Positions 17,561 to 27,224 of a stretch of 64,000 nucleotides of DNA are shown here, in pieces. Source of the DNA: Scatolibacter rhodanostii (GTDB taxonomy: Bacteria > Bacillota > Clostridia > Oscillospirales > Acutalibacteraceae). Made by a program: the position numbers and the translations under genes. The stretch spans positions 167,720-231,719 of the forward strand of contig NZ_FZLO01000004.1 of the NCBI RefSeq assembly GCF_900197595.1. Reading direction: 5' to 3'. Under the pieces are notes generated by a model that was not told the origin of the DNA, made no database searches, and worked only from the letters and a program-made list of their open reading frames with translations. Position 1 is the first letter of the stretch; every line of letters begins with the position of its first letter.

Positions 17561-18496
17561 TTATCCCTTAACGGCTCCTACTACCATTCCTTTTACAAAA
17601 TATTTTTGCAGGAACGGATAGAGCAGGATAATGGGTCCCATCGTAACAACTGATGTCGCCATTTTAAAACTCTCTCTGGGTGGACTTATACTATTGCTGG
17701 TGCCAACCGCCAAATGCTGCATGGCTGTCAGTTCAGATTGGATTTTGAATAAGAGCATTTGAAGTGAATAGTATTCTTTGTCATTAATCAGCATAACCGC
17801 ATTGAAGTAATTGTTCCAATAACCAATAGCGTAAAACAGTGCTACGGTAGCAATAACAGGCAGACAAAGAGGCAGATAGATGGAGAAAGCAATCTTTACT
17901 TCTCCGGCACCATCTATTCTGGCGCTTTCGTTCAATTCATTAGGAATTCCCCGCACAAAATTGCGCACCAAGAACATATTAAAAGGGGAAAAAAGCAGTG
18001 AAGGTACAATAAGCGCCGCTAAATTATCATAGGCCCCTATTGATTTTGAAATCATGTACCAAGGAACCAGCCCTGCTGAAAAAACCATAGGAATGTAAAA
18101 ATATAAGGACAATGCGTTTCTGTATTTACATTGCTTGTTGGCTAACGTGTATCCTGCGCCAAACGTAATGAGTGCTGCAATCAAAGTGCCGATAATAGTG
18201 GCAACACCGGTCACATAGTACGCTCTTGGCACTGAAGAATTCGGTGAGAAAAGCATTTTATACGCCGAGGTCGACCAATGTGTCGGAAGAAATGAATAGC
18301 CATTCATCGTGATGGATTTTTCTTCTGTCAATGAAACGATAATAACCAAAACAAATGGAAGCAGACACATGAGAGAAAATAGAACAACAATAGTATAAAT
18401 GATAATCTGTTGAACCGTGTCAGCCGTGCCACTTTTAATCTTATTATTTTTATCATTTTTAATGGCAAGAGATTTTTGTGCATTTTCGCCCGTCAT
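17561..18496 (-). CDS. Carbohydrate ABC transporter permease (LplC/MalG type)
   Basis: CUT1 permease subunit with an N-terminal span (IIIYTIVVLFSLMCLLPFVLVIIVSL) and five more. The MalG-type EAA docking loop is NELNESARIDGAGEVKIAFSIYLPLCLP, matching ExaxxDGA. The C-terminus LLYPFLQKYFVKGMVVGAVKG is the typical KG ending of this subunit family. AAAGGAG precedes the ATG. It lies 35 bases after the first permease and 135 bases before the binding protein, in one operon. Confidence 0.94.
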   Translation of the reverse strand: MTGENAQKSLAIKNDKNNKIKSGTADTVQQIIIYTIVVLFSLMCLLPFVLVIIVSLTEEKSITMNGYSFLPTHWSTSAYKMLFSPNSSVPRAYYVTGVATIIGTLIAALITFGAGYTLANKQCKYRNALSLYFYIPMVFSAGLVPWYMISKSIGAYDNLAALIVPSLLFSPFNMFLVRNFVRGIPNELNESARIDGAGEVKIAFSIYLPLCLPVIATVALFYAIGYWNNYFNAVMLINDKEYYSLQMLLFKIQSELTAMQHLAVGTSNSISPPRESFKMATSVVTMGPIILLYPFLQKYFVKGMVVGAVKG

Positions 18497-18531
18497 AAAT
18501 CATTCTCCTTTCTGTAACAAAACTTATCTTT

Positions 18532-19506
18532 TTAAAATAGAGCACCTTCAGGGAAGAATTTTTTCACTACTCGGTTTGAAGTGAAAACTAGAATAAATCC
18601 AACCACCGATTGATAAAGACCAATCGCCATAGAAAGCCCAGGGTCACCGGTGTTTTTGAAGGTTCTATACACATACGTATCAATGACTTCTGCAATTGGC
18701 ATCAGTGAGCTGTTATCACGAATAATCGCGTAAAACATACCAAAATCTCCGTAGAAAATCTTTCCGATACTCATCAGAGTCATAATACAGATGGTCGGCA
18801 TAAGAAGCGGCAGGGTGATATAGCGAATTCTCTTCATACGAGTTGCACCATCTATATAAGCGGCCTCGTAGAGTCCTTCGTCAATTCCTGTAATTGCTGC
18901 CAAATAAATAATAGCGGTATATCCCGTGTTCTTCCATATATGTAAGATAAGTAAGATAGGATACCAATAACTCGGTGTAGAATAGAAATTCGTTTTATCT
19001 CCGCCAAAATTAGCAATGAGATTATTAATCAATCCATTTTCTGTTCCTAAAAGTCCCTGTAGCATATAGCTGACGATGACCCAAGAGATAAAATAAGGAA
19101 AAAGCATTGTAGATTGTGTAATTTTTAAAAATTTCTTCTTTTTGATTTCATTCAAGATAATGGCCAGCAAAACTGCAAAGATGGTACCAAATATTAAAAA
19201 CACAACATTGATGACCAAGGTATTTCTTGTGACCAACCACGCCCAACTGGATTGAAAAAAGTATTTGAAATTGTCAAACCCTACAAATGGACTTAAAATG
19301 CCTGTCTTATAGTTGAATTTTTCAAATGCAATGGCGACATATGGCAGTGATGCGTAACTATAGACAAAGACATATACCATTGCAGGAACAGCCAGAATAT
19401 AAAGAAATTTGTTCCGCCACAATTCTTGAAATACATTTGTCTTTTTCTTTGGTAAATCTTTCTTCGGCAAATTTTGTTTTGTTTTCACCGCTTCACTTCG
19501 GTTCAT
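18532..19506 (-). CDS. Carbohydrate ABC transporter permease (LplB/MalF type)
   Basis: CUT1 permease partner, first gene of the minus-strand operon. Six membrane spans begin with KFLYILAVPAMVYVFVYSYASLPY. The docking loop is DEGLYEAAYIDGATRMKRIRYITLPLLMP, with EAAxxDGA. The C-terminus GFILVFTSNRVVKKFFPEGALF is standard for LplB-type subunits. I choose ATG 19506 with GAGGAG at good spacing; a GTG three codons upstream lies almost on that site. The gene order permease-permease-binding protein-oxidoreductase-GRE-activase is continuous on one strand, with no strong terminator between. Confidence 0.93.
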   Translation of the reverse strand: MNRSEAVKTKQNLPKKDLPKKKTNVFQELWRNKFLYILAVPAMVYVFVYSYASLPYVAIAFEKFNYKTGILSPFVGFDNFKYFFQSSWAWLVTRNTLVINVVFLIFGTIFAVLLAIILNEIKKKKFLKITQSTMLFPYFISWVIVSYMLQGLLGTENGLINNLIANFGGDKTNFYSTPSYWYPILLILHIWKNTGYTAIIYLAAITGIDEGLYEAAYIDGATRMKRIRYITLPLLMPTICIMTLMSIGKIFYGDFGMFYAIIRDNSSLMPIAEVIDTYVYRTFKNTGDPGLSMAIGLYQSVVGFILVFTSNRVVKKFFPEGALF

Positions 19507-19917
19507 TGCCCACACTCCTCAGAAGCAAATTTTTAATGGATAAGACTTATTAATTGTATGAAAATTAATAGATTTTATAATCTTAGTCCAATTGTTTTGT
19601 GTCTATCTCATAATATACTTTTTCTGTACGTCCTGTAAACTTCTAATATTTTTACTTCTCTAAAAATCTCGAATTAGCCTGATTATTTAGATTTTTTCAC
19701 GCCTATGAATATTAGGGATTACTATAAGAATTAGCTCTATATTTTGTACAATGCAAAAATATATAAAAAATCGACAGATTTTTATATATTTGCTTTTGAC
19801 AACTTCTTATTTATCCATTACTATAAAATGTATATTAATCTATTCTATTTCTTATTTTAATTGGTAATTTCATTAAACGTTAATTAATTTTTTAACAAAA
19901 GTCAGAAAGAGGTTCTC
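19507..19917. promoter_or_regulatory. Divergent control region of the sugar operon and AraC regulator
   Basis: About 400 bases, AT-rich. On the plus strand TTGACA (19796-19801) with a TACTAT/TATAAA region (19819-19827) is a plausible promoter for the AraC gene. On the minus strand, TATAAAAT-like sequence around 19573-19580 could serve the permease operon, without a clear -35. AraC-binding direct repeats are expected here but I cannot define them. Confidence 0.5.
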
Positions 19918-22230
19918 ATGAAGAAAAATACACAATCTTTGGGTAAGGGGCTTGATTTCACTTTCTTTAAGACCATTTTTGCCGTCGTTATCATTGTTGA
20001 TATTGTACTCTCTGTTTTGCTCGGAGGGTTATTTAGCGGCAGACAGCTACCTTATTCAAAAGAGCAGTCTGTCATGCAAATTGAACAGGTCTGCACCTCT
20101 ATTGACATTTTATATAGCTCTTTAGAAGCCTGTGCCAACCAAATATTGGCCGATGCAGACACCTACGCAAGCCTTGCTGCCGAAAAAATAGACCGCTTAC
20201 AAGAACACAAAAGCGGCCAGCGTTTAAAATACTTGAAATCTGCTAATCCCTACATACGCTACGCCGGCTTTTATAATTCGGCAACTGACCGCTATCTCTC
20301 TAACGCATATGTAGGAATCGGGAAAGATATTAATGTAAACGAGCTCTATCAAAAATCACAAGGAAAGAAATCCGTTTGTTTAACACGCACAGTTGGCAGC
20401 TCTTATCCAACCGCTTTCACCAATACTACTCCTGTCTATACTTTTGTTTTTCCTATCAGCCTTTCTCCCTCCAACAATCCTCCTGATTTGATTATTCTGG
20501 ACGTCAACGCTTCTTTCTTTAATGAAGTTCTCTCTAATATTTCACTAGAAGACGTCTACCAACAAATTGCTTTTTTAGATGCGGATAACACGCTAATCAC
20601 CAAAAAAGAAGCCCAAAAAGGTGAGTTTAACTTTTCCTCCTCTACGGGTGCATTAGATTTTGACACAGCTGATATGTATTCACGTTCTACCTCATCCGGT
20701 TCTTTCAGTTATTCTAACGCTTCAGGGTCTTATAACTTCGTTACCTACGCCCGTGCTGAAAAAGCAGACTGGGTCGTTGTCAATATTATTCCCTATCTCT
20801 CTTTTCTCTCGCCCTTATTTTGGATTGGCCTGCTGACATTTACTTTATTTCTGGTTACACTAGGTATGGGCTATGTGCTCTCTCGCCGTGCCAGTCTTAC
20901 GCTTTACGCACCAATCCGCCAATTATATGTTAACTATGTCAACACAGACAGCAATGAGCGTACCGGCAATGAAATCGATTTACTGAGTGAAGCCTTTTTA
21001 GATATGTATCAAAAAGCAGACAAATTAGAACAAGGATTGATTTCTTCTTATACACAGTCTAAAAATTTGTATCTTCTCAAGCTTTTGCACGGTGAGATCC
21101 ACCATGTCAAAGAATCTTTTTCTGCCTACGAGCGTTTGCAAATTGACCTATCCTCCCCTTATTATGGTATGCTAATGATAGAGTGTCTTCCTACCACAGC
21201 ACAAAACAATCACCCGTCTGACGCCAACCTCTTTATTTTTCATTATGCTCTTGAAAACGTCACAAAAGAATTAACCGACAAATATTGTCGTTCTGAATTT
21301 TTACGTCTAAGAGAAAACTTGTTTGTTTCATTGCTTTATTTGCCAGAAAATTTGGTTCCTCTTGAATTGGCTGAAGATCTTAAAATGATTCCTCAAGTCA
21401 TGAAAAAAGAATTTGAAATGGATACGTCTGTCTGTATTGGCAGCTTGGCTGACTCTTGGCAAAATATCAACATGATTTATGAACAGACTCAAATCGCCAT
21501 GAATGCTCGCACCATTGACCGTCAAGGGCAAGTCTTTTTCTCGGTAGAAAAAAATGACAGCATGAGTGCCGATCACTATTATAATCGCCTTGACCTCAAA
21601 TTCGCTGAGTATGTGCGTTCTCATGACCTGTCATCGTGTGAAAAAGAATTTGATGTTGCCATTGCTAAAATGGAAAATATTAGCTTTAAAACAGCTCGCA
21701 GTTATTTCAAACATATTATGATGTCCATTCTAGACAATTTTTCTTTTCTGTTTGGCAAAGATGATGAAAGCTTTCGAGACATGATGGAACTGCTGGAATC
21801 ACTGGACAACAAACACAATGTAAAGCAAATTAGAAACTCCTGCCTAAACTTTTTGACTGTTCTTATGACACAGCTCAATTACAACAAACAAAACAGTAAT
21901 CTGTTAGCAGCCGAAAAAGTAAAGCAATATGTGCAAAACAACTATGCTAACCCTGATTTGTCTTTAAAAATGCTTTCCGGCATCGTGAACCTCTCTCCTG
22001 CTTACCTAGGCAAAATCTTTTCCGCCGCCACTTCTTATTCTTTTACCGATTATCTTTCTCTTATTCGCATCACCAAAGCCGCCGAACTCCTAAAGAGCAC
22101 GAAACAGTCTATTGTTTCTATTAGCGAAAGTGTGGGTATTCTCAACACCAATTATTTTTATTCTCTCTTTAAGAAACATTTTAATATGACACCTTCTGAA
22201 TACCGAAAACACAGCAAAAATGAAACTTAA
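19918..22230 (+). CDS. Membrane-bound AraC-family sensor-regulator
   Basis: A 770-residue one-component regulator. A membrane span (about residues 18-40) and a second one (about 295-320, SPLFWIGLLTFTLFLVTLGMGYVL) bracket an extracytoplasmic sensor of about 250 residues with a Cache-like pattern. A cytoplasmic linker follows, then a C-terminal AraC DNA-binding domain with two helix-turn-helix units (LSLKMLSGIVNLSPAYLGKIF and QSIVSISESVGILNTNYFYSLFKKHF, ending MTPSEYRKH). Such proteins commonly activate adjacent LplB/LplC/LipO sugar operons (family knowledge). It is divergent from exactly such an operon, so it probably senses the sugar outside the cell. AAAGAGG precedes the ATG. Confidence 0.92.
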   Translation: MKKNTQSLGKGLDFTFFKTIFAVVIIVDIVLSVLLGGLFSGRQLPYSKEQSVMQIEQVCTSIDILYSSLEACANQILADADTYASLAAEKIDRLQEHKSGQRLKYLKSANPYIRYAGFYNSATDRYLSNAYVGIGKDINVNELYQKSQGKKSVCLTRTVGSSYPTAFTNTTPVYTFVFPISLSPSNNPPDLIILDVNASFFNEVLSNISLEDVYQQIAFLDADNTLITKKEAQKGEFNFSSSTGALDFDTADMYSRSTSSGSFSYSNASGSYNFVTYARAEKADWVVVNIIPYLSFLSPLFWIGLLTFTLFLVTLGMGYVLSRRASLTLYAPIRQLYVNYVNTDSNERTGNEIDLLSEAFLDMYQKADKLEQGLISSYTQSKNLYLLKLLHGEIHHVKESFSAYERLQIDLSSPYYGMLMIECLPTTAQNNHPSDANLFIFHYALENVTKELTDKYCRSEFLRLRENLFVSLLYLPENLVPLELAEDLKMIPQVMKKEFEMDTSVCIGSLADSWQNINMIYEQTQIAMNARTIDRQGQVFFSVEKNDSMSADHYYNRLDLKFAEYVRSHDLSSCEKEFDVAIAKMENISFKTARSYFKHIMMSILDNFSFLFGKDDESFRDMMELLESLDNKHNVKQIRNSCLNFLTVLMTQLNYNKQNSNLLAAEKVKQYVQNNYANPDLSLKMLSGIVNLSPAYLGKIFSAATSYSFTDYLSLIRITKAAELLKSTKQSIVSISESVGILNTNYFYSLFKKHFNMTPSEYRKHSKNET

Positions 22231-22448
22231 ACTTTTTCAGGTACCAATGCCCAAGATAAATAGCTACAAAAGTTAAAATTATTGTATGGATTATGAATTT
22301 TTAAAGTAGTAATTTTATAGATTACTATTGAAAGAACAAAAAGCAATGATATAATCATCATAGACAGAAAGTCTTTGTTTGAAATCTTAAACAAAGTCTT
22401 CTGTTTTGATAAAAACCAAATTTAAATGAAATTTTGGAGGAGTTTATT

Positions 22449-23501
22449 ATGAAAGTTGCTGTAATTGGCTGCGGCACCATTGCCAACGCTGCCCACATTC
22501 CATCTTACATGAACAATACCGAAGCCGAAATCAAATATTTCTGTGATATTTTACCTGAAAGAGCCAAAGCTGCCGTGGAAAAATACGGCTGCGGTACGGC
22601 CGTCACAGATTACCACGAAGTGCTGAACGACCCCGAAATTGAAGCTGTTTCGGTCTGCACACCTAACAACATGCATGCTACTATTGCTATTGATGCTTTA
22701 AAAGCTGGCAAAAATGTACTTTGCGAAAAACCAGCTGCCCGCACTTTTGCCGAAGCTCTCGAAATGCAAAAAGCACAACACGAAAGCGGAAAAGTACTTA
22801 ACATTGGCGTCGTAAACCGATTTAATGACAGCGTCAATAAAATTAAAGATTATATTGATAGCGGCAAGCTTGGCGAAATCTATCAGGTTTATGCCAGTTT
22901 CCGCGCTCATCGTTCCATCCCCGGTCTAGGCGGAGCTTTTACGACAAAAGCAATTGCCGGCGGCGGCGCTCTAATTGACTGGGGTGTTCATTACTTAGAC
23001 ATCGTCATGTATTGCTGCGGTGATCCTGTTGTGAAAACTGTTACAGGCCAGGCTTTCTCTAAACTAGGCAAAGCCATGGAAGGTTATACTTATAAAAACA
23101 TGTGGGCAGGTCCACCCGATTACAGCGGAACGTATGATGTTGACGATTCTGTCACCGCTATGATTCGTACCTCCGGCCCTGTTATTACTGTAAACGGTGC
23201 TTGGGCACAGAATATCGGCGAAGAAGAGCAATTTATTGATTTTATGGGCGATAAAGCCGGCATTCGTCTGCAATATGGCAAGCAGTTCACTGTTTATACC
23301 ACTGAAGAAGGTTCGTTGGTTTCTTATACACCCGATTTCAACATGACCGATATGTTCCAAAACGAAATTAACTCTTTTATCCGCTGCATTCAGACCGGCG
23401 AAAAATTGCCTTCACATATTGATACTGTTGTTATCACAGCAGAAATGATGCAGGCAATCTACGATTCATCCGAACAACAAAAAGAAATCGCACTTAACTA
23501 A
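22449..23501 (+). CDS. Gfo/Idh/MocA-family oxidoreductase
   Basis: NAD(P)-dependent sugar or cyclitol dehydrogenase, 350 residues. The Rossmann loop VAVIGCGTIANAAHIPSY is intact (GxGxxA). The family EKP motif is present in GKNVLCEKPAARTFAEAL, and the substrate-binding segment with GGGALIDWGVHYLDIVMYCCG supplies the catalytic-type Asp and His. I start at ATG 22449 behind TTTGGAGG; an in-frame TTG upstream lies within that ribosome-binding site. It is 14 bases ahead of the isomerase gene, in an operon. Unlike the short paralogue at 14818-15654, it is a complete enzyme. Likely substrates are sugars oxidised at C3 or inositol-like compounds (inference). Confidence 0.92.
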   Translation: MKVAVIGCGTIANAAHIPSYMNNTEAEIKYFCDILPERAKAAVEKYGCGTAVTDYHEVLNDPEIEAVSVCTPNNMHATIAIDALKAGKNVLCEKPAARTFAEALEMQKAQHESGKVLNIGVVNRFNDSVNKIKDYIDSGKLGEIYQVYASFRAHRSIPGLGGAFTTKAIAGGGALIDWGVHYLDIVMYCCGDPVVKTVTGQAFSKLGKAMEGYTYKNMWAGPPDYSGTYDVDDSVTAMIRTSGPVITVNGAWAQNIGEEEQFIDFMGDKAGIRLQYGKQFTVYTTEEGSLVSYTPDFNMTDMFQNEINSFIRCIQTGEKLPSHIDTVVITAEMMQAIYDSSEQQKEIALN

Positions 23502-23515
23502 GAAAGGAGCATTCT

Positions 23516-24358
23516 ATGTACCCTTTTAAAATTGGTATTATTACCGATTCTTTTAACACTGACTTCTTTACCGCTTTAGACAAATCCTATAAGCTGGGCG
23601 CTTCTGGTATTCAAACCAGAGCTACTTATGGCGATTTTTCCCCTGAGGAGCTAACCTCTGCCAAAAGAAAAGAAATTCTTGCTGCTGTTAAAGACAAAGG
23701 TATGATTTTTTCAGCCCTTTGCGGCGATTTAGGCAAAGGGTTTGGTGACCCTGCTTTGAACCCTTCTTTAATTGAAAAATCCAAACGTATTCTTGATCTT
23801 GCCAAAGAATTAGAAACTGACATTGTCACCACTCACATCGGTGTTGTGCCAACTGATAAAAATCACCCTCGCTATGGCATTATGCTAGATGCCTGCGGAC
23901 AGTTAGCCGAATATGCCGACAGCATTTCTTCTCACTTTGCTATCGAAACGGGTCCAGAAACTGCCGAAACACTTAAGAACTTTTTGGATGAGTTACATTC
24001 TACTGGTGTTTCTGTCAACCTTGATCCGGCTAATTTTGTTATGGTCACAGGCGACGACCCTGTTGCCGCTGTTTATACACTGAAAGACTACATTGTGCAC
24101 ACCCATGCCAAAGACGGTCGCAAGCTAAGAGATGTTAGCCCTGAAATTGTTTATGGACTGGAAGAAGATGATATGCTTGCTTCTGACAATTTTATTGAAC
24201 TTCCACTTGGCCAAGGTGATGTCGATTTTAAAAATTACTGCAAAGCTCTAAATGATATTGGGTATAAAGGGTATCTCACTATCGAGCGCGAGGTTGGTGC
24301 TGACCCTGAAAAGGACATTGCTACTGCTGTTTCCTTTTTAAAGCCCTATATCCTGTAA
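23516..24358 (+). CDS. Sugar phosphate isomerase/epimerase (xylose-isomerase-like TIM barrel)
   Basis: A 280-residue TIM-barrel protein of the AP-endonuclease-2/IolE-type superfamily. Metal-ligand candidates are visible: His in TTHIG, Glu in FAIETGPE, Asp in VNLDPAN, the His pair in YIVHTHAKDG, and a C-terminal Glu in LTIEREVG. Members are divalent-metal epimerases, dehydratases or keto-sugar isomerases, often paired with Gfo/Idh/MocA oxidoreductases. The direct pairing here suggests a two-step oxidation/isomerisation or 3-keto-sugar route (inference). AAAGGAG precedes the ATG, and a terminator follows. Confidence 0.88.
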   Translation: MYPFKIGIITDSFNTDFFTALDKSYKLGASGIQTRATYGDFSPEELTSAKRKEILAAVKDKGMIFSALCGDLGKGFGDPALNPSLIEKSKRILDLAKELETDIVTTHIGVVPTDKNHPRYGIMLDACGQLAEYADSISSHFAIETGPETAETLKNFLDELHSTGVSVNLDPANFVMVTGDDPVAAVYTLKDYIVHTHAKDGRKLRDVSPEIVYGLEEDDMLASDNFIELPLGQGDVDFKNYCKALNDIGYKGYLTIEREVGADPEKDIATAVSFLKPYIL

Positions 24359-24396
24359 ACAATTTTTGGCGACAACTTTATAACTTTTTGCCATAT

Positions 24397-24435
24397 AAAA
24401 AGCCGAAACACTACAGATAAGTGTTTCGGCTTTTC
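24397..24435. terminator. Bidirectional intrinsic terminator
   Basis: AAAGCCGAAACACT (from 24398) pairs with AGTGTTTCGGCTTT (to 24434) around a short loop, with A and T runs. It is shared by the isomerase and the convergent GH2 gene. Confidence 0.9.
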
Positions 24436-24458
24436 TTATTTTTTGCAGTTTTCGGCTA

Positions 24459-27224
24459 TCAATTAAAAATATCTTTCAGCATTTGCGCATTTATACTTTG
24501 AGTAGGCTCAAATCCATTTGTATTCATATAATCTATGATACTTTTTTCGAGCCATTGCGCCGGAGCACTCTCTTTTAGATTTGATAAATTGGCTGTGCAA
24601 ACAAACAACTTCCCTTTGCCTACGTTCGCTTCCCACAAATTACCCAGCTTATGATTTCTCTCAAAGTTATCTACTGACCAAACCAGTGGACGAATATCGG
24701 TGCTATCAAGCACCAGAGCACGAGAATGAGAAACTACATCATACCACTGAGGAGTGGTATAAAATTCTGTTGGAAAAGAGGAGAACGCAGGGTGATGATT
24801 CTCAATGACAAGACCCAGTGTGCCAACAGGAATAGGTTTATTCATGCTCTCTGAGATAGAACGGAACATTGGATAACACCAAAAATCAGTGCAATAGGTT
24901 CCCTCAATAGAATTCTTTTCATCTAGTGTGGTCGGATAGAACAAGACTTTTTCGCCCTGAGAAAGCTGCTGAATTGCCTCACATAAATCTGTTGTGACGA
25001 TGACTTCTTGACTTTTGCGCTCTGACAAATGAGGATAAACCCATAGGTCATATTGGTTGGTCACCGCCGTGCCTTCTATTTCCACTTTGATATGCAACTT
25101 GGTGGGGTTTTCTACTTCTGGCAACTGTATTTGAATATTGTCCAGCGCACACACTTCGTTTGTATATTCTCCAGCAGTTGTTGTTCTTGCTGTTAAAATT
25201 TCTTTTTCTCCGCTGAAAACAACAATTTTTACACTCGGATTTTTTATTGTTTGCGCAGAAAAGTTAGCCAGTTTACATCCTATCAAAACTGTCTCTCCTG
25301 ATTGATATACAAACTTTGAGAATTCTGCGGATAATACAACATCTGCACAAAACTCACGCCATTCTCTTGGCTCAACTATCCCTTTGCTCTCCATAAGAGC
25401 ATTTAACACACCGATCAGTGCTGTACCTTGGCCACTAAAATCCTGCAAATCAAGAATCTGAAATCCCGCTAATTCATTGCTGCGCAGCGCTGTTTCCAAT
25501 TCCGCTTTATAACAGTCTATAGCCAATTTTCCCGATGCTTTAAAAAAGATTTCTGCCATATCGAGCATACCGGTTTTTTCCAAACGCTCCCGAAATACTT
25601 CAAAATTTCTAGCCTTTAGCACACCCGTATAATCTTTGATTTCTGAGAAGTCAGGATACATGGCGAACTGACCTATTTCATGCGAAACCACGGGCGCATT
25701 CGGAATAAATTCTTCAGCGGCATCCGCTTGTACTGTTTTAGTGCCTGTTCCATATTGAATAGTAATTTCACCTGCATTGCCAGAATTTTCTGATACCTGA
25801 TTCGGGCGAATCATTTCGTCATAACAGTGCGTTGAATTGGGTCTGTCTGTTTGAATATGCCCTTGAGGTGCATCGCACATGGCATACGAGCCTCTGAACA
25901 ATCTATCTTTTGACAACCTCACACCGCAGAAAAAATCTTCGTTTTCAAGCAGACAAGGCACAAATTGAAAATTATTGGAGCCTTGTGTATAGAGATGTCT
26001 ATCATCATAGGCTTTATATTCGCCTAAAATTTGATTTAGTCTTTCTCGACTGCCCCAAAGCTCGTTGCCCAAAGACATCATGACAAAAGAGGGATGATTC
26101 CCAAACTCGTCCATGATACGATAGCCTTCTTCAATAAGATACTCTTGCGCAGCGGCATCGTGATTTTCATCTCCCTCTTCGGTGATGGTCCCCCAAAAAG
26201 GCAACTCTGGTTCCATGTAAATACCCAATTGATCCGCAGCGCAAAAAGCAGCTTCAGGTGGGCAACATGTATGAAAGCGATAATGGTTAATGCCATATTC
26301 TTTTGCCGTACCCATCACTTTCAGCCAGCTCTCTAAATCGGTGGGGGCATACCCTGTCAAAGGAAAAATCAACCCATCATGCTTGCCGCGCAAAAAAGTT
26401 CTCTGTCCATTAATTTCAAAATATTTTTGTGTTGCTTTGAAATCACGGATTCCTATGGTAAAAGAGTATTGGTCTGTCTCAGAAAAAGCCAACACTAAGT
26501 TATAGAGCTTGGGGGTATGCTCACTCCAACCTATTATGGTATCTTCTAAATCATAGGTCAAAATATTTTCACCAGCAAACAATTCGTATGTTTGTGCCGA
26601 AAATTGCTTTTCTTCGTCTTTCAAATAAGCTGTTAGTATTTTTTTGCCAGGCCCTGTAAAAATCACTCGTGCCGTAATTTTTTTATCTTTCCACGATGAT
26701 ACAATCTTTATATCTGTTAAATGTCTTTTCTCTCTAACCTCAACATAGACGGCGCCCGTAATGCCGTTCCAATTTGTCTGTGTGTCGGGTGAAGTCATAT
26801 GACCACCCTTCACTAAATACGATGTATTATCTACCATGATTGTAATTCTATGTTGTTTTTCTGTGAGGTAAGGTGTTAGAGCATATTCGTGAGAAGTACA
26901 AAGACTACCGCAGCTGCCAACATATCGGTTATCCACCCATACATGAGAAATTCTGGTTCTCTCCAGATGGAGAAAATATTCTTTATCCTCTACTTCTTCA
27001 AAATCAATCTGTTTAGCATACCAAGTATATCCCTCAAAAAAATAAGGGTCTGTTAAATGCCCTATGTTCTTATCTTCATTCGGTGTCCCTTTTTGCGCAC
27101 TGGAAACCGTTGCCGGCAAAATAATTTTGTCTGCCAGTTCTTTTTGATAGTAAGCTTTGTCTATACCAACTTTCTCAGAATCTAATAGAAAATCCCACTG
27201 TCCTGCTAAATTGATTCTTTCCAT
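24459..27224 (-). CDS. Glycoside hydrolase family 2 (beta-glycosidase)
   Basis: A 921-residue retaining beta-glycosidase. The order is an N-terminal jelly-roll (residues 1-170), an immunoglobulin-like domain (about 175-265), a TIM barrel (about 270-600), then a C-terminal beta region and a ThuA/GATase-like tail of about 150 residues. The acid/base is Glu388 in NHPSFVMMSLGNEL. The probable nucleophile is Glu516 in PVVSHEIGQF. There is no signal peptide, so it is presumably cytoplasmic and acts on imported oligosaccharide. The family covers beta-galactosidase, mannosidase and glucuronidase activities, and sequence inspection does not decide. It is convergent with the isomerase operon and probably part of the same sugar locus. 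Confidence 0.9.
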   Translation of the reverse strand: MERINLAGQWDFLLDSEKVGIDKAYYQKELADKIILPATVSSAQKGTPNEDKNIGHLTDPYFFEGYTWYAKQIDFEEVEDKEYFLHLERTRISHVWVDNRYVGSCGSLCTSHEYALTPYLTEKQHRITIMVDNTSYLVKGGHMTSPDTQTNWNGITGAVYVEVREKRHLTDIKIVSSWKDKKITARVIFTGPGKKILTAYLKDEEKQFSAQTYELFAGENILTYDLEDTIIGWSEHTPKLYNLVLAFSETDQYSFTIGIRDFKATQKYFEINGQRTFLRGKHDGLIFPLTGYAPTDLESWLKVMGTAKEYGINHYRFHTCCPPEAAFCAADQLGIYMEPELPFWGTITEEGDENHDAAAQEYLIEEGYRIMDEFGNHPSFVMMSLGNELWGSRERLNQILGEYKAYDDRHLYTQGSNNFQFVPCLLENEDFFCGVRLSKDRLFRGSYAMCDAPQGHIQTDRPNSTHCYDEMIRPNQVSENSGNAGEITIQYGTGTKTVQADAAEEFIPNAPVVSHEIGQFAMYPDFSEIKDYTGVLKARNFEVFRERLEKTGMLDMAEIFFKASGKLAIDCYKAELETALRSNELAGFQILDLQDFSGQGTALIGVLNALMESKGIVEPREWREFCADVVLSAEFSKFVYQSGETVLIGCKLANFSAQTIKNPSVKIVVFSGEKEILTARTTTAGEYTNEVCALDNIQIQLPEVENPTKLHIKVEIEGTAVTNQYDLWVYPHLSERKSQEVIVTTDLCEAIQQLSQGEKVLFYPTTLDEKNSIEGTYCTDFWCYPMFRSISESMNKPIPVGTLGLVIENHHPAFSSFPTEFYTTPQWYDVVSHSRALVLDSTDIRPLVWSVDNFERNHKLGNLWEANVGKGKLFVCTANLSNLKESAPAQWLEKSIIDYMNTNGFEPTQSINAQMLKDIFN

